Translations under genes and position numbers: made by a program | Assembly: GCF_030403745.1 (NCBI RefSeq) | Contig: NZ_JAQMWP010000015.1 | Span: forward strand, 186,001-250,000 | Length of the DNA: 64,000 nt | Direction of reading: 5' to 3' | Source of the DNA: Streptomyces sp. S.PB5 | GTDB taxonomy: Bacteria; Actinomycetota; Actinomycetes; Streptomycetales; Streptomycetaceae | In this document: positions 41,898-50,462 of the stretch, piece after piece | How the letters are laid out: every line of letters begins with the position of its first letter | Numbering within the stretch: the first letter of the stretch is position 1 | The notes under the pieces: model-generated | What the model was told of the DNA's origin: nothing | Database searches by the model: none | The model's input: the letters and a program-made list of their open reading frames with translations, nothing else

Positions 41898-41957
41898 CGG
41901 TCCTCGGAGCCTGACGGCCTCGGATCCTGACGGTCCGTGGATCCTGACGGTTCTCAG
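41895..41957. repeat. Tandem TGACGG repeats after dodecin
   Basis: Four imperfect copies of a 16-17-bp unit (TGACGGTCCTCGGAGCC, TGACGGCCTCGGATCC, TGACGGTCCGTGGATCC, TGACGGTTCTCAGG) run from the dodecin stop to just past the HAD stop. The last copy includes the end of the HAD gene. Confidence 0.75.
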
Positions 41958-42445
41958 GTCCGCCCCTCCCGCTCCTGGGCAGCTTCCAGCGCGGCGGAAG
42001 GGGCGGTCCACCGCGCCCGTACGACGGTGAACCCGGCCCGTTCGGCGTCCTGGCAGACCAGCTCGTCGTCGTCCACCAGCACCCGGATCTCATGGGTGCG
42101 CTCGAGACGGCGGAGGATCTCCAGCTTGGTGCGCCGGGCGGGCCTGCGGTCGTTGTCGCGCCGCATGTGGATCCGCCCCTCGGGCAGACCCTGCGCGGCG
42201 AGCCAGGCGACGGTGTCCCGCCGGCACCGCTCGGGCCGCCCGGTGAGGTAGACGATCTCGCACTCCTCGGCGCTCTCCAGGACCAGCGCGACGCCCTGCG
42301 GGATCGGCGGGTCCTCGGGCGCGGCGGCGAAGAAGCCGTCCCAGTCGCGGGGCTTGTGCTCCAGGAAGCGCTGCCGGTGGGCGGTGTCGGCGAGGGTGTT
42401 GTCCAGGTCGAACACGGCGAGAGGCCGTCTGCTGCTGTCGGTCAC
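41954..42445 (-). CDS. HAD-superfamily phosphatase-like protein
   Basis: A 163-residue HAD hydrolase. Motif I is AVFDLDNTLADTAHRQRFLE with the nucleophile Asp; motif II is IVYLTGRPERCRRDTVAWLA; motif III includes Lys of RRTKLEILRRLERTHEIRVL; motif IV is LVDDDELVCQDAERAG. The form is short, like nucleotidase-type or polynucleotide-phosphatase-like members in Streptomyces. The GTG start at 42445 is chosen because upstream sequence is a tandem repeat. It converges on the dodecin gene. Confidence 0.85.
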   Translation of the reverse strand: MTDSSRRPLAVFDLDNTLADTAHRQRFLEHKPRDWDGFFAAAPEDPPIPQGVALVLESAEECEIVYLTGRPERCRRDTVAWLAAQGLPEGRIHMRRDNDRRPARRTKLEILRRLERTHEIRVLVDDDELVCQDAERAGFTVVRARWTAPSAALEAAQEREGRT

Positions 42446-42473
42446 GCGACCCACCCTAGAACCGGGCGGGCCG

Positions 42474-42509
42474 CTCACGCCGGACGAGACCCTCACGCCG
42501 GACGAGACC
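42474..42509. repeat. Two exact 18-bp tandem repeats
   Basis: CTCACGCCGGACGAGACC occurs twice head to tail, followed by CTCAAT. It lies in the promoter gap of the HAD gene and just before the Zur-like box. Probably replication slippage. Confidence 0.8.
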
Positions 42510-42515
42510 CTCAAT

Positions 42516-42536
42516 TGTTAATGGGATCCATTTTCA
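42516..42536 (+). promoter_or_regulatory. Zur-type box before rpmF2/cobW
   Basis: The 21-bp site TG-TTAATGG-GATCC-ATTTTCA has the AT-rich dyad AATGG...CCATT with outer TG/CA ends. This fits the Streptomyces Zur consensus (TGaaAATGat--tcATTttCA) well. It lies 48 bp before the zinc-free L32 gene, a typical Zur target, in otherwise GC-rich DNA. Confidence 0.8.
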
Positions 42537-42584
42537 TATAGCGTCCTCGGTGCACGCCACCCGTCCCACCGAGGAGGTCCCGTC

Positions 42585-42755
42585 ATGGCTGTCCCCAAGC
42601 GGAAGATGTCCCGCAGCAACACCCGTCACCGCCGCGCCCAGTGGAAGGCGGCCACGCCGTCGCTGGTGCCCGTCACGATCGACGGCGTGCGTCACCTCGT
42701 ACCGCAGAACCTGGTCAGGGCCTACGAGCGCGGCCTGCTGCGTCCCGAGGGCTGA
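42585..42755 (+). CDS. rpmF: Ribosomal protein L32, cysteine-free paralogue
   Basis: A 56-residue L32: MAVPKRKMSRSNTRHRRAQW, then a short tail with no cysteine. The standard zinc-binding L32 has two CxxC pairs; their absence marks the zinc-independent (C-minus) form that replaces the C-plus form in zinc starvation and frees zinc. GAGGAGG precedes the ATG. It is followed after seven bases by a CobW-type GTPase gene, so both are probably under the Zur-like box at 42516. Confidence 0.95.
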   Translation: MAVPKRKMSRSNTRHRRAQWKAATPSLVPVTIDGVRHLVPQNLVRAYERGLLRPEG

Positions 42756-42762
42756 GCGCGCC

Positions 42763-43929
42763 ATGTCCTACGACCGTCTGCCGGTCACCGTCCTGTCCGG
42801 GTTCCTCGGGGCGGGCAAGACCACGCTGCTCAACCATGTGCTGGCGAACCGCGAGGGCCTGCGGGTCGCCGTGATCGTCAACGACATGAGCGAGGTCAAC
42901 ATCGACGCCGCGCTGGTGCGGGGCGGCGAGGCCGCGCTGTCGCGGACCGAGGAACGCCTGGTCGAGATGACCAACGGCTGCATCTGCTGCACGCTGCGCG
43001 ACGACCTGCTGGAGGAGGTGGACCGGCTGGCCCGGGAGGGCCGCTTCGACCATCTGCTCATCGAGTCGTCCGGCATCTCGGAACCCATGCCGGTGGCCGC
43101 GACCTTCGCCTTCGCCCGCGACGACGGGGCCACCCTCGGGGACGTCGCCCGCCTCGACACCATGGTCACGGTCGTCGACGCGGCCAACTTCCTGCCCGAG
43201 CTGGACAGCGGCGACGAGCTCGCCGAGCGCGGCCTGGCGCCGTTCGAGGACGACGAGCGCACGGTCAGCGATCTGCTGGTGGACCAGATCGAGTTCGCGG
43301 ACGTCATCGTGCTCAACAAGCTCGACCTGGTCGACACCGAGTCCGCGACCCGGCTGCGGGCGGCCCTGCGCCGTCTCAACCCGGTCGCCCGGATCGTCGA
43401 CGCCCGCCACGCGCGCGTGGACCTCGGCCAGGTGCTGGGCACCGGCCTGTTCGACCTGGACCGCGCACAGCAGGCGCCGGGCTGGGTCCGGGAACTCAAC
43501 GGCGAGCACATCCCGGAGACCGAGGAGTACGGCGTCTCCTCCACGGTCTTCCGCTCCGAACTCCCCTTCCACCCCGGCCGGTTGTGGACGTTCGTGACGG
43601 AGGACCTCGACAGCGGCACGTACGGCCGCGTGCTGCGCTCGAAGGGCTTCTTCACCCTGTCCAGCCGCCCGCACGTGACGGGCCTGTGGTCGCAGGCCGG
43701 CTCGGTGGCCCGCTTCGAGCCGTCGGCGGCCCGCGACGACGAGGCGCCGTACGCGCAGGAACTGGTCTTCATCGGGACGCAGCTGGACTCGGCGGAGCTC
43801 CACAGGGCGCTCGCCGGATGCCTGATGGCTCCGGGCGAGAGCGCGCCCGCCACGGACCCCTTCCCGGCGTGGGACACCTACGGCATCGACGACGCGTGCG
43901 AACACGAACACGCGGTGTCCGCGCACTGA
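42763..43929 (+). CDS. CobW/COG0523-family metal-chaperone GTPase
   Basis: A 388-residue G3E GTPase. Walker A is VTVLSGFLGAGKTTLLNHVL, the metal motif CxCC is in VEMTNGCICCTLRDDLLEEV, Walker B/ESSG is LLIESSGISEPMPVAATFAF, and the base motif NKLD is in VIVLNKLDLVDTESATRLRA. The C-terminal CobW_C domain ends in a His-containing tail (DACEHEHAVSAH), useful for metal binding. Position after zinc-free L32 and the Zur-like box makes it a zinc-starvation chaperone (ZagA/ZigA-like) rather than a cobalamin gene. Confidence 0.93.
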   Translation: MSYDRLPVTVLSGFLGAGKTTLLNHVLANREGLRVAVIVNDMSEVNIDAALVRGGEAALSRTEERLVEMTNGCICCTLRDDLLEEVDRLAREGRFDHLLIESSGISEPMPVAATFAFARDDGATLGDVARLDTMVTVVDAANFLPELDSGDELAERGLAPFEDDERTVSDLLVDQIEFADVIVLNKLDLVDTESATRLRAALRRLNPVARIVDARHARVDLGQVLGTGLFDLDRAQQAPGWVRELNGEHIPETEEYGVSSTVFRSELPFHPGRLWTFVTEDLDSGTYGRVLRSKGFFTLSSRPHVTGLWSQAGSVARFEPSAARDDEAPYAQELVFIGTQLDSAELHRALAGCLMAPGESAPATDPFPAWDTYGIDDACEHEHAVSAH

Positions 43930-43978
43930 CATCGGGTGACGCCGGGAATGCCGGGGCGCTCCCGGCGTTGAACCCCGT

Positions 43979-44998
43979 GTGACCTCGCTGATCTCCGCCA
44001 CCCGGTTCTCCGTCCTCGACCGCTCCCGCACCCGCGAGGGCCATACGAACGCCGAGGCGCTCCGGGACACCGTGCGGTTCGCGCAGCAGGTCGAGGAGCT
44101 CGGCTATCACCGGTTCTGGGTCTCGGAGCACCACGGCGTGCCCGGTGTCGCCGGTTCCGCTCCGACCGTGCTGGCCGCCGCGGTGGCCGGGGCCACGCGG
44201 ACGATCCGGGTCGGGACGGGCGGGGTGATGCTGCCCAATCACCGGCCGCTGGTCGTGGCCGAACAGTTCGGCGTCCTGGAGTCACTCTTCCCCGGGCGCA
44301 TCGACATGGGGCTCGGCCGCTCGGTGGGCTTCACCGACGGTGTGCGCAAGGCGCTCGGCCGCGACAAGGACGACGCCGACGACTTCTCCGCCCAGCTCGA
44401 CGAACTCCTCGACTGGTTCCGCGGCACCTCACCGACCGGGGTGCACGCACGCCCCGCGGAGGGCCTGACGGTCCCGCCGTTCGTCCTCGCGATGGGCGAG
44501 GGCGCGGCGATCGCGGCCCGCGCGGGCCTGCCGATGGTCATCGGCGACCTCCGCAACCGCGACAGGATGCAGCGCGGCATCGACCACTACCGCACCCTGT
44601 TCCGCCCCTCCCCCTGGGCCGCCGAGCCGTACGTCGTCATCTCCGGCACCGTCGCGGTCGCCGCCACCCCGGAGGACGCCCGCCGCCTGCTGATCCCGGA
44701 AGCCTGGTCGATGGCGTACTCCCGCACCCACGGCACCTTCCCTCCCCTGCCGCCCGCCGACCTCGTCGAGTCCCTCGCCATGACCGCCAAGGAGCGCGGC
44801 TTCTACGAGTCCGGCCTCACCGGCCACATCGCCGGCACCGAGGAACAGGTCGCCCACGAGCTGGAGACGGTCCTGAAGGAGACGGGCGCCCAGGAGCTCC
44901 TGGTCACGACCAGCACGTACGACCGTGACGCACTGCTGGACTCCTACCGGCGGCTGGCCCGGATCGTGGACGGGGTGAGGATTCCCCCTTTCGCGTAG
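43979..44998 (+). CDS. LLM-class flavin-dependent oxidoreductase (MsnO8-like)
   Basis: A 339-residue bacterial-luciferase-like monooxygenase of the MsnO8 group: FSVLDRSRTREGHTNAEALR, WVSEHHGVPGVAGSAPTVLA, GTGGVMLPNHRPLVVAEQFG, then LESLFPGRIDMGLGRSVGFT. These are standard FMN-type signatures, unlike the F420 enzyme at 5750. The GTG start at 43979 lies 49 bp after the CobW gene, and the two could share transcripts. The substrate is unknown. Confidence 0.9.
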   Translation: MTSLISATRFSVLDRSRTREGHTNAEALRDTVRFAQQVEELGYHRFWVSEHHGVPGVAGSAPTVLAAAVAGATRTIRVGTGGVMLPNHRPLVVAEQFGVLESLFPGRIDMGLGRSVGFTDGVRKALGRDKDDADDFSAQLDELLDWFRGTSPTGVHARPAEGLTVPPFVLAMGEGAAIAARAGLPMVIGDLRNRDRMQRGIDHYRTLFRPSPWAAEPYVVISGTVAVAATPEDARRLLIPEAWSMAYSRTHGTFPPLPPADLVESLAMTAKERGFYESGLTGHIAGTEEQVAHELETVLKETGAQELLVTTSTYDRDALLDSYRRLARIVDGVRIPPFA

Positions 44999-45016
44999 GG
45001 TGCGCCGGGCCGGGCG

Positions 45017-45427
45017 TCAGAACAGTGCCGCCACGGCCTGCTGCACTGCGGTCGCCGCGCCTGCCAGCGCCGCCACGGTCCGGCCCATGACACCGATCGT
45101 GTCGGCCGCGCTCTCGATGGTGTCGCGCCCACCGTCCGGGTCGCCGAGCGCCCGCTCGATGCGGTCGACCGCGCGCAGGCCGGCATCCCGGTCCTCGCCG
45201 GCGTCGAGCCGGTACAGGGCGTCCCGGAACTCCCTGAGACTGGCGCGGACTTCGGCCATCGCCCGATCACCACCCGAAGACTGCGTCACCGATTGGCTGA
45301 TCCGACTGGCGTCCCTGCCCGCCGTCACCGACTGGACGTTGCTGTTGTCGCCCGTCGTCGTGTTCGAGGAGACCTGGCGCCGGCCTGCCCTGCTGCGCCA
45401 ACCGCCCTCGCGTCGAAATCGGTTCAT
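45017..45427 (-). CDS. Unrecognised small partner protein with GDN-VTAGRD motif
   Basis: A 136-residue protein I do not recognise. It begins with a basic arm (MNRFRREGGWRSRAGRRQ). The motif TTTGDNSNVQSVTAGRDASR follows at residues 23-42, then a helical region with REFRDALYRLDAGEDRDAGL and RAVDRIERALGDPDG, and a weakly hydrophobic C-terminus (VAALAGAATAVQQAVAALF). The ATG overlaps the stop of the upstream membrane-protein gene (ATGA), so the two are coupled. The same GDN-x3-Q-x-VTAGRD motif ends the partner. A shared assembly is likely; function is unknown. Confidence 0.75.
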   Translation of the reverse strand: MNRFRREGGWRSRAGRRQVSSNTTTGDNSNVQSVTAGRDASRISQSVTQSSGGDRAMAEVRASLREFRDALYRLDAGEDRDAGLRAVDRIERALGDPDGGRDTIESAADTIGVMGRTVAALAGAATAVQQAVAALF

Positions 45428-47307
45428 TTCCCGTCACCCTTCTCCGTCGCCTTGTCGCTCTCGTCCTCGTCGTCATCCGATTGCCGACCCGACTGCCGTT
45501 CCTGCGCGGAGTCCGCCTTCTGGTGTACGTCGTGGACGTCCCGTCCCGCGGTGACCGCCTGGATGATGTTGTTGTCGCCGGCGTGGATGATCGTCATGAT
45601 CTTCTGCGCCTGACGTTTGAAGTCCGTGACATCGACTCCCTGGAGTTCGAGGAACTCCTCGACCGTGGAGAACATGGACTGCTGGACGATCGCCACATGC
45701 CGTATCGCGTCCTCGGACACATGCATGTCGTCCGTGTAGACGGGCGAGTACCGCTCTCGTAGGCTCACCGGCAGCGGCCGCCTCGGCACCTGGGCCAGTT
45801 CCTCGCCAGACGCCGTCGCCTCGTTCTCCCGCGCCCACCACTTCAGGAAGCGCCACCACCCGTATCCGAGGGCCACGAGATCGCACACGGCCTGAACCGG
45901 GACCTGCGCGAATGTGGCGAACCGCCACAGGACTTCGGGGTCCCCGGACTCGTCGACCTCGTCGAAGAGGGGCGGCAGGACATGCGGGCGTATGACGAAG
46001 TGCAGTTCCTGCCCCTCGATCACCGCCGATGCCAGCACGGTGATAACCAGCTGGCCGGACCAGGTGCGGACCTGCGCGGACAAGTACCGGCGGACGACGA
46101 TCCCGGAGCCCTTCTCGTCCGGAGCCCGCCCCCACACGGCATCCTCGCCGGCCTCGTCCCCGGCGGAACTCTTCGGCAGGCGGGCCCAGCGCCGGGAGGG
46201 TCCGCCACGGACGTGGCGGACCTCGCACGGCAGTGGCTGGAACGGATGCACGGCGATCCGCAGATCCTCCAGGTCCTCACTCACGGCCGTGAGCAACTCG
46301 TCAGGACTGAAAGGAACGAAGTCCTTGCGGACGTCGTCGTCCTCGTCGTCCTTCTCACCCTGGAGCTTGATACTGATCGTGGACCGGCGCCACAGGGCGT
46401 TGCCGGCTCCGATGAACCTCCAGTACCCCGCCTGGAGTTCGTATGGAAGGGCGTCGCCGTGCTGTGCTCGCTCGACAGCGGCGATCCGGCCGCGCAGGCG
46501 TGGTCCCGTCCACGGGCTACGACCGCCCCGGTCGCAGAGCAGCGCGTAGACGAGCGCGACGAACCGGTCCACGGTCCGCACGCCCAGGTAGGCCAGCGTG
46601 ACGTACACCAGAGCGCTCAGCGTCTCCTTGCCCGCAGGGCTGGTGAGCCGGAGTGTCATGACCAGCAGCGGGAGCAGCACCAGTACGAGTACACCGCCCC
46701 AGGCCCGGCTCAGCCAGCGGCGTCGCGAGCGCCACAGTGTGCGCCGCGGAGGCCGGGTGACCAGCAGCGCGAGCACGACAGTGAACGCCCACAGCGCCAC
46801 GCCCAACGGGAAGCGGTACGCGATCCAGCCCAGGCCGAGCGCCAGCACGGCCCGGCGCACGCGCCACTGCCTGCGAGCCGCGAGGCAGTGAGCCAGGACG
46901 GGAGCGAGATCGAAACCGTAGGAAGGCACCACGCGCAGGCGCGACAGGAGTACCTTTCCGATCGCCCAGCGGGCGAGTGGCTCGCCCAAGGGCGGGCACG
47001 TCGCCGGTCTGCCCCGCCGCGGACGTTCGTCGGCCGTGAGCGCGCGCACCGAGTCCAGGCCCCAGCCATGAGTACTCAGGTGCCGCCATACCTTGGTGAC
47101 CGGCTCCAGCCGATCCGGGCGTGCGTGCGCGGCCGCGCAGAGTCGTCTGGTCGCTTCCGTGGGCGGATTGCGTTCTCCCCCGCCTCTGCCCCTGCTCCGG
47201 GTCGGGCCTGCCTTGGGCTGGTCGGGTGTTCTGGCCGGTGTCGCATCCGAGTGAACCGAGATGGCCTGAAAGTAGCGTTCTCGGCGTTCCTGCGTGGAAG
47301 TCCCCAC
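45424..47307 (-). CDS. Large membrane protein with C-terminal GDN-VTAGRD motif, unrecognised
   Basis: A 627-residue protein of unknown family. Residues 1-110 are basic and soluble. Four hydrophobic helices follow in two pairs (AVLALGLGWIAYRFPLGVAL, LWAFTVVLALLVTRPPRRTL; VLVLVLLPLLVMTLRLTSPA, ALVYVTLAYLGVRTVDRFVA). A large cytosolic part follows and then the helical FLELQGVDVTDFKRQAQKIM. The motif HAGDNNIIQAVTAGRDVHDV lies near residues 575-594, before an acidic tail. The GTG at 47307 has GGGGAGG upstream; longer starts would overlap the divergent uvrA-like gene. Stop and partner start overlap (ATGA). Confidence 0.7.
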   Translation of the reverse strand: MGTSTQERRERYFQAISVHSDATPARTPDQPKAGPTRSRGRGGGERNPPTEATRRLCAAAHARPDRLEPVTKVWRHLSTHGWGLDSVRALTADERPRRGRPATCPPLGEPLARWAIGKVLLSRLRVVPSYGFDLAPVLAHCLAARRQWRVRRAVLALGLGWIAYRFPLGVALWAFTVVLALLVTRPPRRTLWRSRRRWLSRAWGGVLVLVLLPLLVMTLRLTSPAGKETLSALVYVTLAYLGVRTVDRFVALVYALLCDRGGRSPWTGPRLRGRIAAVERAQHGDALPYELQAGYWRFIGAGNALWRRSTISIKLQGEKDDEDDDVRKDFVPFSPDELLTAVSEDLEDLRIAVHPFQPLPCEVRHVRGGPSRRWARLPKSSAGDEAGEDAVWGRAPDEKGSGIVVRRYLSAQVRTWSGQLVITVLASAVIEGQELHFVIRPHVLPPLFDEVDESGDPEVLWRFATFAQVPVQAVCDLVALGYGWWRFLKWWARENEATASGEELAQVPRRPLPVSLRERYSPVYTDDMHVSEDAIRHVAIVQQSMFSTVEEFLELQGVDVTDFKRQAQKIMTIIHAGDNNIIQAVTAGRDVHDVHQKADSAQERQSGRQSDDDEDESDKATEKGDGK

Positions 47308-47461
47308 CCCGACGTCCTCCCCTGAGAGGGCGCCATGAACTGCACAGGCGGTCCTCTGCGACGCTTCCCAGTACGGACCCATAGGATCCCGGCCGAGTGT
47401 GATCTTCGCAGCGTCAATTCCAGTCGATATTAAAATACTCAGGAAGGTGGAGCTCCCCCTC

Positions 47462-48147
47462 ATGCACAACCCCCACGCCCCGTATGTCCGTGTCCGCGCC
47501 GCCCGGGAGCACAACCTCAAGGGTGTGGACGTTGACATCCCGCGGGGTGTGCTGGCGGTGTTCACGGGGGTGCCCGGGTCGGGGAAGCCGTCGTTGGCGT
47601 TCGGTACGATCTACGCGGAGGCGCAGCGGCTGTACTTCGAGTCGGTGGCGCCCTATGCGCGACGGCTGATCCACCAGGTCGGGGCGCCGAAGGTCGGGGA
47701 GATCCCAGGGCTGCCGCCGGCCGTCTCGCTGCAGCAGCGGCGTTCCGCTCCTACGTCGCCGACACCCCGGCCGTCGCCCGCAGCCTCGGCACGCTCGTCG
47801 ACGTCGGTCTCGGCTATCTGCGCCTGGGCCAGCCCGCCAGCGAGTTGCCGCGCGGCCGCCGCGGCCACACCCTCTACCTCCTCGACGAACCGACCACCGG
47901 ACTCCATCCCGCCGATGTCGAGGTCCTGATGCGCCAGCTCCACGGCCTCGTCGAATCCGGGCACACCGTCATCGTCGTCGAGCGCGACATGTTCGTCGTC
48001 GCCGGCGCGGACTGGGTCATCGACCTCGGCCCGGGCGGCGGCGAGGGCGGCCGGATCATGGCGACGGGGCCTCCGGCGGAGGTAGCCCGGACAGAGGGGA
48101 GCGCCACGGCGCCGTATCTGGCCCGGAGGTTCGTCAGCCCCGCTTGA
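47462..48147 (+). pseudogene. UvrA-like ABC protein remnant
   Basis: The N-terminal 80 residues match UvrA2-type ABC excision/resistance proteins (VRVRAAREHNLKGVDVDIPR, FTGVPGSGKPSLAFGTIYAE, GEIPGLPPAVSLQQR). The Walker A has Pro where Ser/Thr should follow the Lys. Most of the protein is then missing, and after a frame change near 47735 the text resumes at RSYVADTPAVARSLGTLVDV. Signature I (SGGEAQRIKLATEL) is deleted between two GAGTTG-like repeats (ASEL to PRGRRGHTLYLLDEP), then Walker B and D-loop follow to the end. A normal protein has about 750-950 residues. Clearly dead. Confidence 0.88.
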
Positions 48148-48588
48148 TCCGTCCGCGCATGGCGAGCACGGCGAGTCCGAGGAACACCGGTTCCGTGAAA
48201 CGGCTCACCATCTCGATGTAAGTGCCCCAGAGAGTCAGTTGCTGCCCGCTGGACCTGAAGATCACTGAGTTGAGAACAATGCGCAGCGTCTTCTCAAGAC
48301 GCTCGGAAGTGAACCGTTCATCGACAGGAAGTGTGAGCTCGGGGGATGGCGTGTCGACCTCAAGAGTGACCTGGCCACCGTCACGGGGCAGACTGCCCGT
48401 GACAGTGTCGTGGGGGCTGCGGTCCGGCAGCCCCAGCCCAAGCGTCAGGACCACCGTGGTGCACATCGCCAGCAGCAGCCAGGCAAGGGCACGCGAAGCC
48501 CGCAAGCCATAGCCCGACGCCAGCCAGTAGGCGTGGAGCAGCCAGCGTTCGGCCCGCGTCGTCTCGGTGTGGTCAAGACGGCGCATCT
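48134..48588 (-). CDS. Pentapeptide-repeat membrane protein, exon 2 (after group II intron)
   Basis: This is the C-terminal part of the gene whose first part is at 51106-52303. After splicing the junction reads YYGEM-E-MRRLDHTETTRAER, with the Glu codon formed from G at 51106 and AG at 48588-48587. The piece holds two membrane helices (ALAWLLLAMCTTVVLTLGLG near the start, EPVFLGLAVLAMRGRIKRG at the end) and an outer segment between. The MRRLDHTETTRAERWLLHAYWLASGYGLRAS run is typical of the C-terminal half of Streptomyces pentapeptide-repeat membrane proteins. The end overlaps the convergent uvrA remnant by 14 bp. Confidence 0.85.
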
Positions 48589-48629
48589 GTCGGGTAGGCC
48601 CCGCCCCTCTCGGGACGAGGCCCCCCTCA

Positions 48630-48664
48630 GAACCGTGCGTGCCACTCGTCGCGGCACACGGCTC
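48630..48664 (-). ncRNA. Group II intron domain V
   Basis: The 35-nt hairpin begins GAGCCGTGTGCC and ends GGCACGCACGGTTC, with the conserved catalytic triad position and a loop CGCGACGAGT. The two first bases overlap the stop codon of the reverse transcriptase gene (TGA-GCC). Domain VI and the 3' splice site follow to 48589. Confidence 0.9.
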
Positions 48665-50462
48665 AAGCAGACCCCTTGGGTAGCACTTGATTCTGCGTTT
48701 GACCGTAGTCATGGGACGCGTGATGCCTCCGATGACAGTCGGAATGGACCAGGGCTTGGTTGGACGCCTGATCTGACCCGCCGCGTGAGCGGTAGATCAG
48801 ATGATGCTTGTGAATCGTCCGGTAGCTGGCGTGGAACCAATTGGCCCAGTCGCGGACCGAGTCCGGTTCGTACGTCGCTCCATCGATCAGGTCAAGTCCG
48901 CACAGCGGACAGAGTCCCTTCTGCCTGGCTGCGAGATTGACGGCGAACTTGCCGTCTGCCTGCGGGTGTTTGCGCTTACGCGTTCGCTCCCGCCAGTACT
49001 CCGCCAGTTCCGGGTCGTCCTTGGACGCTGCACCCTTCACCATCACGTGGCGCTGGATGTTCGTCCATCCGAACTTGCCCATAAAGGCACCGGTCTCCAT
49101 GTCGCCGAAGACCCAGTTGTCCTGCCGGGTTGGGTTGAAGCGGCCGAAGTATGCGCTCTTGACCCAGCTGCGCGACTTCTGTGCGTGCCGTCTCTTTGCC
49201 CACCTGTACGCCCGCTTGTACAGCCACCAATCCAGCTTGTTGAACGTCTCGCTGGATACGGCGCTTCGGTAGTAGGTGGCCCAACCCTTGATCAGAGGGT
49301 TCACATTTCGGATCAGATCCGTTGTTCTGGCCGCTGCCATACGCTCGCATCGGTCAGTGATCTCCCTCTTGACCTTCTGCACCGCTGCCTTACTGGGCTT
49401 GATCAGGAGCTTCTCGTCGTACCTCCTGACGTTGAATCCGAGGAAGTCAAAACCTTCCGACGCATGGACCACATGGGTCTTCTCGTCGTTGAAGGTCAAC
49501 CCTCTCGGCATCAGCCAGTCGGTGAGCTTCTCCTTGATCTGCCATGCTTCCGCCTCCGTCGCGCACATGACGACGAAGTCGTCGGCGTAGCGGACCAGCG
49601 TCGGGATGTTCCTCCGAGACCTCTGTAATTGCGTGAGGCTCGGATCGTATCCAGCAGCGATTTCCATGCCATGGAGTGCAATGTTGAGCAGCAGGGGGCT
49701 GATCACCCCGCCCTGCGGCGTCCCCTCCTCGGTGGGGGCGAACCTGCCGTTCTCCATTACCCCGGCCTTCAGCCATCCTCTGATCTCCCGGCAGGCCGGG
49801 AAGTCGCCAATGGCATCCAGCAAGCGGTCATGGTCGATGCGGTCGAACGCGCTGGACAGGTCAGCGTCCAGGATCCAGACCTTCTTGGCGCCCTTGCGGG
49901 CGAGTGTCTGGAATATCGCGCCAATCGCGTCATGGCACCCTCGTCCGGGCCGGAAGCCGTAGCTTCGCCCTTCAAAACGTGCCTCCCATTCCGGCTCCAG
50001 GGCGTTCTTCACCCTGGCCTGCTCCACTCGGTCCCGGATCGTGGGGATGCCCAGTGGTCGCTTCTTGCCGTTCGCCTTCGGGATATGCACCCGCCGCACC
50101 GGCAGTGGCCTGAACCGCGGCTCCTCGGTCAGCTCCCGCAGGAGTTGTCCTCGTTGCCGCTCGTCGACCACGACCGTCCCGTCGACTCCGGGGGTGCGGC
50201 GTCCAGCGCTGAGCTGAGTCACTCGGCGGATCGAAACGATCGTGTTGCTTCGTGCCCTCAGCATCAACTTCTGCAGATTTCTAACCCTCTTCGGGTCTTC
50301 TTCACGTGCCGCCTTGAAGATCCGCTGCCTCAGTCGCCGGACGTCCGCCTCCGCTTTGGCCCAGTCGGTACTGCGCCATTGCTCGGCGTCGCTCAGGGCC
50401 ATCGTCACGTCGGCTGTCTCAGATTCCGTCGCGACGGTCACGTCAACCACCTCCGCGTCCAC
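48663..50462 (-). CDS. ltrA: Group II intron reverse transcriptase/maturase with HNH endonuclease
   Basis: A 599-residue intron-encoded protein. RT blocks run from PKANGKKRPLGIPTIRDRVE through DADLSSAFDRIDHDRLLDAI, EGTPQGGVISPLLLNIALHG, to the active site LVRYADDFVVMCATEAEAWQ with YADD intact. The maturase X domain includes NPLIKGWATYYRSAVSSETF. The C-terminal endonuclease has CPLCGLDLIDG, then HKHHLIYRSRGGSDQASNQA and LVHSDCHRRHH. No lesion is seen, so the element may be mobile. Start ATG at 50462; the name ltrA is by family usage. Confidence 0.95.
   Translation of the reverse strand: MDAEVVDVTVATESETADVTMALSDAEQWRSTDWAKAEADVRRLRQRIFKAAREEDPKRVRNLQKLMLRARSNTIVSIRRVTQLSAGRRTPGVDGTVVVDERQRGQLLRELTEEPRFRPLPVRRVHIPKANGKKRPLGIPTIRDRVEQARVKNALEPEWEARFEGRSYGFRPGRGCHDAIGAIFQTLARKGAKKVWILDADLSSAFDRIDHDRLLDAIGDFPACREIRGWLKAGVMENGRFAPTEEGTPQGGVISPLLLNIALHGMEIAAGYDPSLTQLQRSRRNIPTLVRYADDFVVMCATEAEAWQIKEKLTDWLMPRGLTFNDEKTHVVHASEGFDFLGFNVRRYDEKLLIKPSKAAVQKVKREITDRCERMAAARTTDLIRNVNPLIKGWATYYRSAVSSETFNKLDWWLYKRAYRWAKRRHAQKSRSWVKSAYFGRFNPTRQDNWVFGDMETGAFMGKFGWTNIQRHVMVKGAASKDDPELAEYWRERTRKRKHPQADGKFAVNLAARQKGLCPLCGLDLIDGATYEPDSVRDWANWFHASYRTIHKHHLIYRSRGGSDQASNQALVHSDCHRRHHASHDYGQTQNQVLPKGSA

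Noticed and set aside
47308..47565. Earlier starts for the large membrane protein
   Set aside because: They would overlap the divergent uvrA-like coding region and lack a ribosome site; the GTG at 47307 has GGGGAGG.
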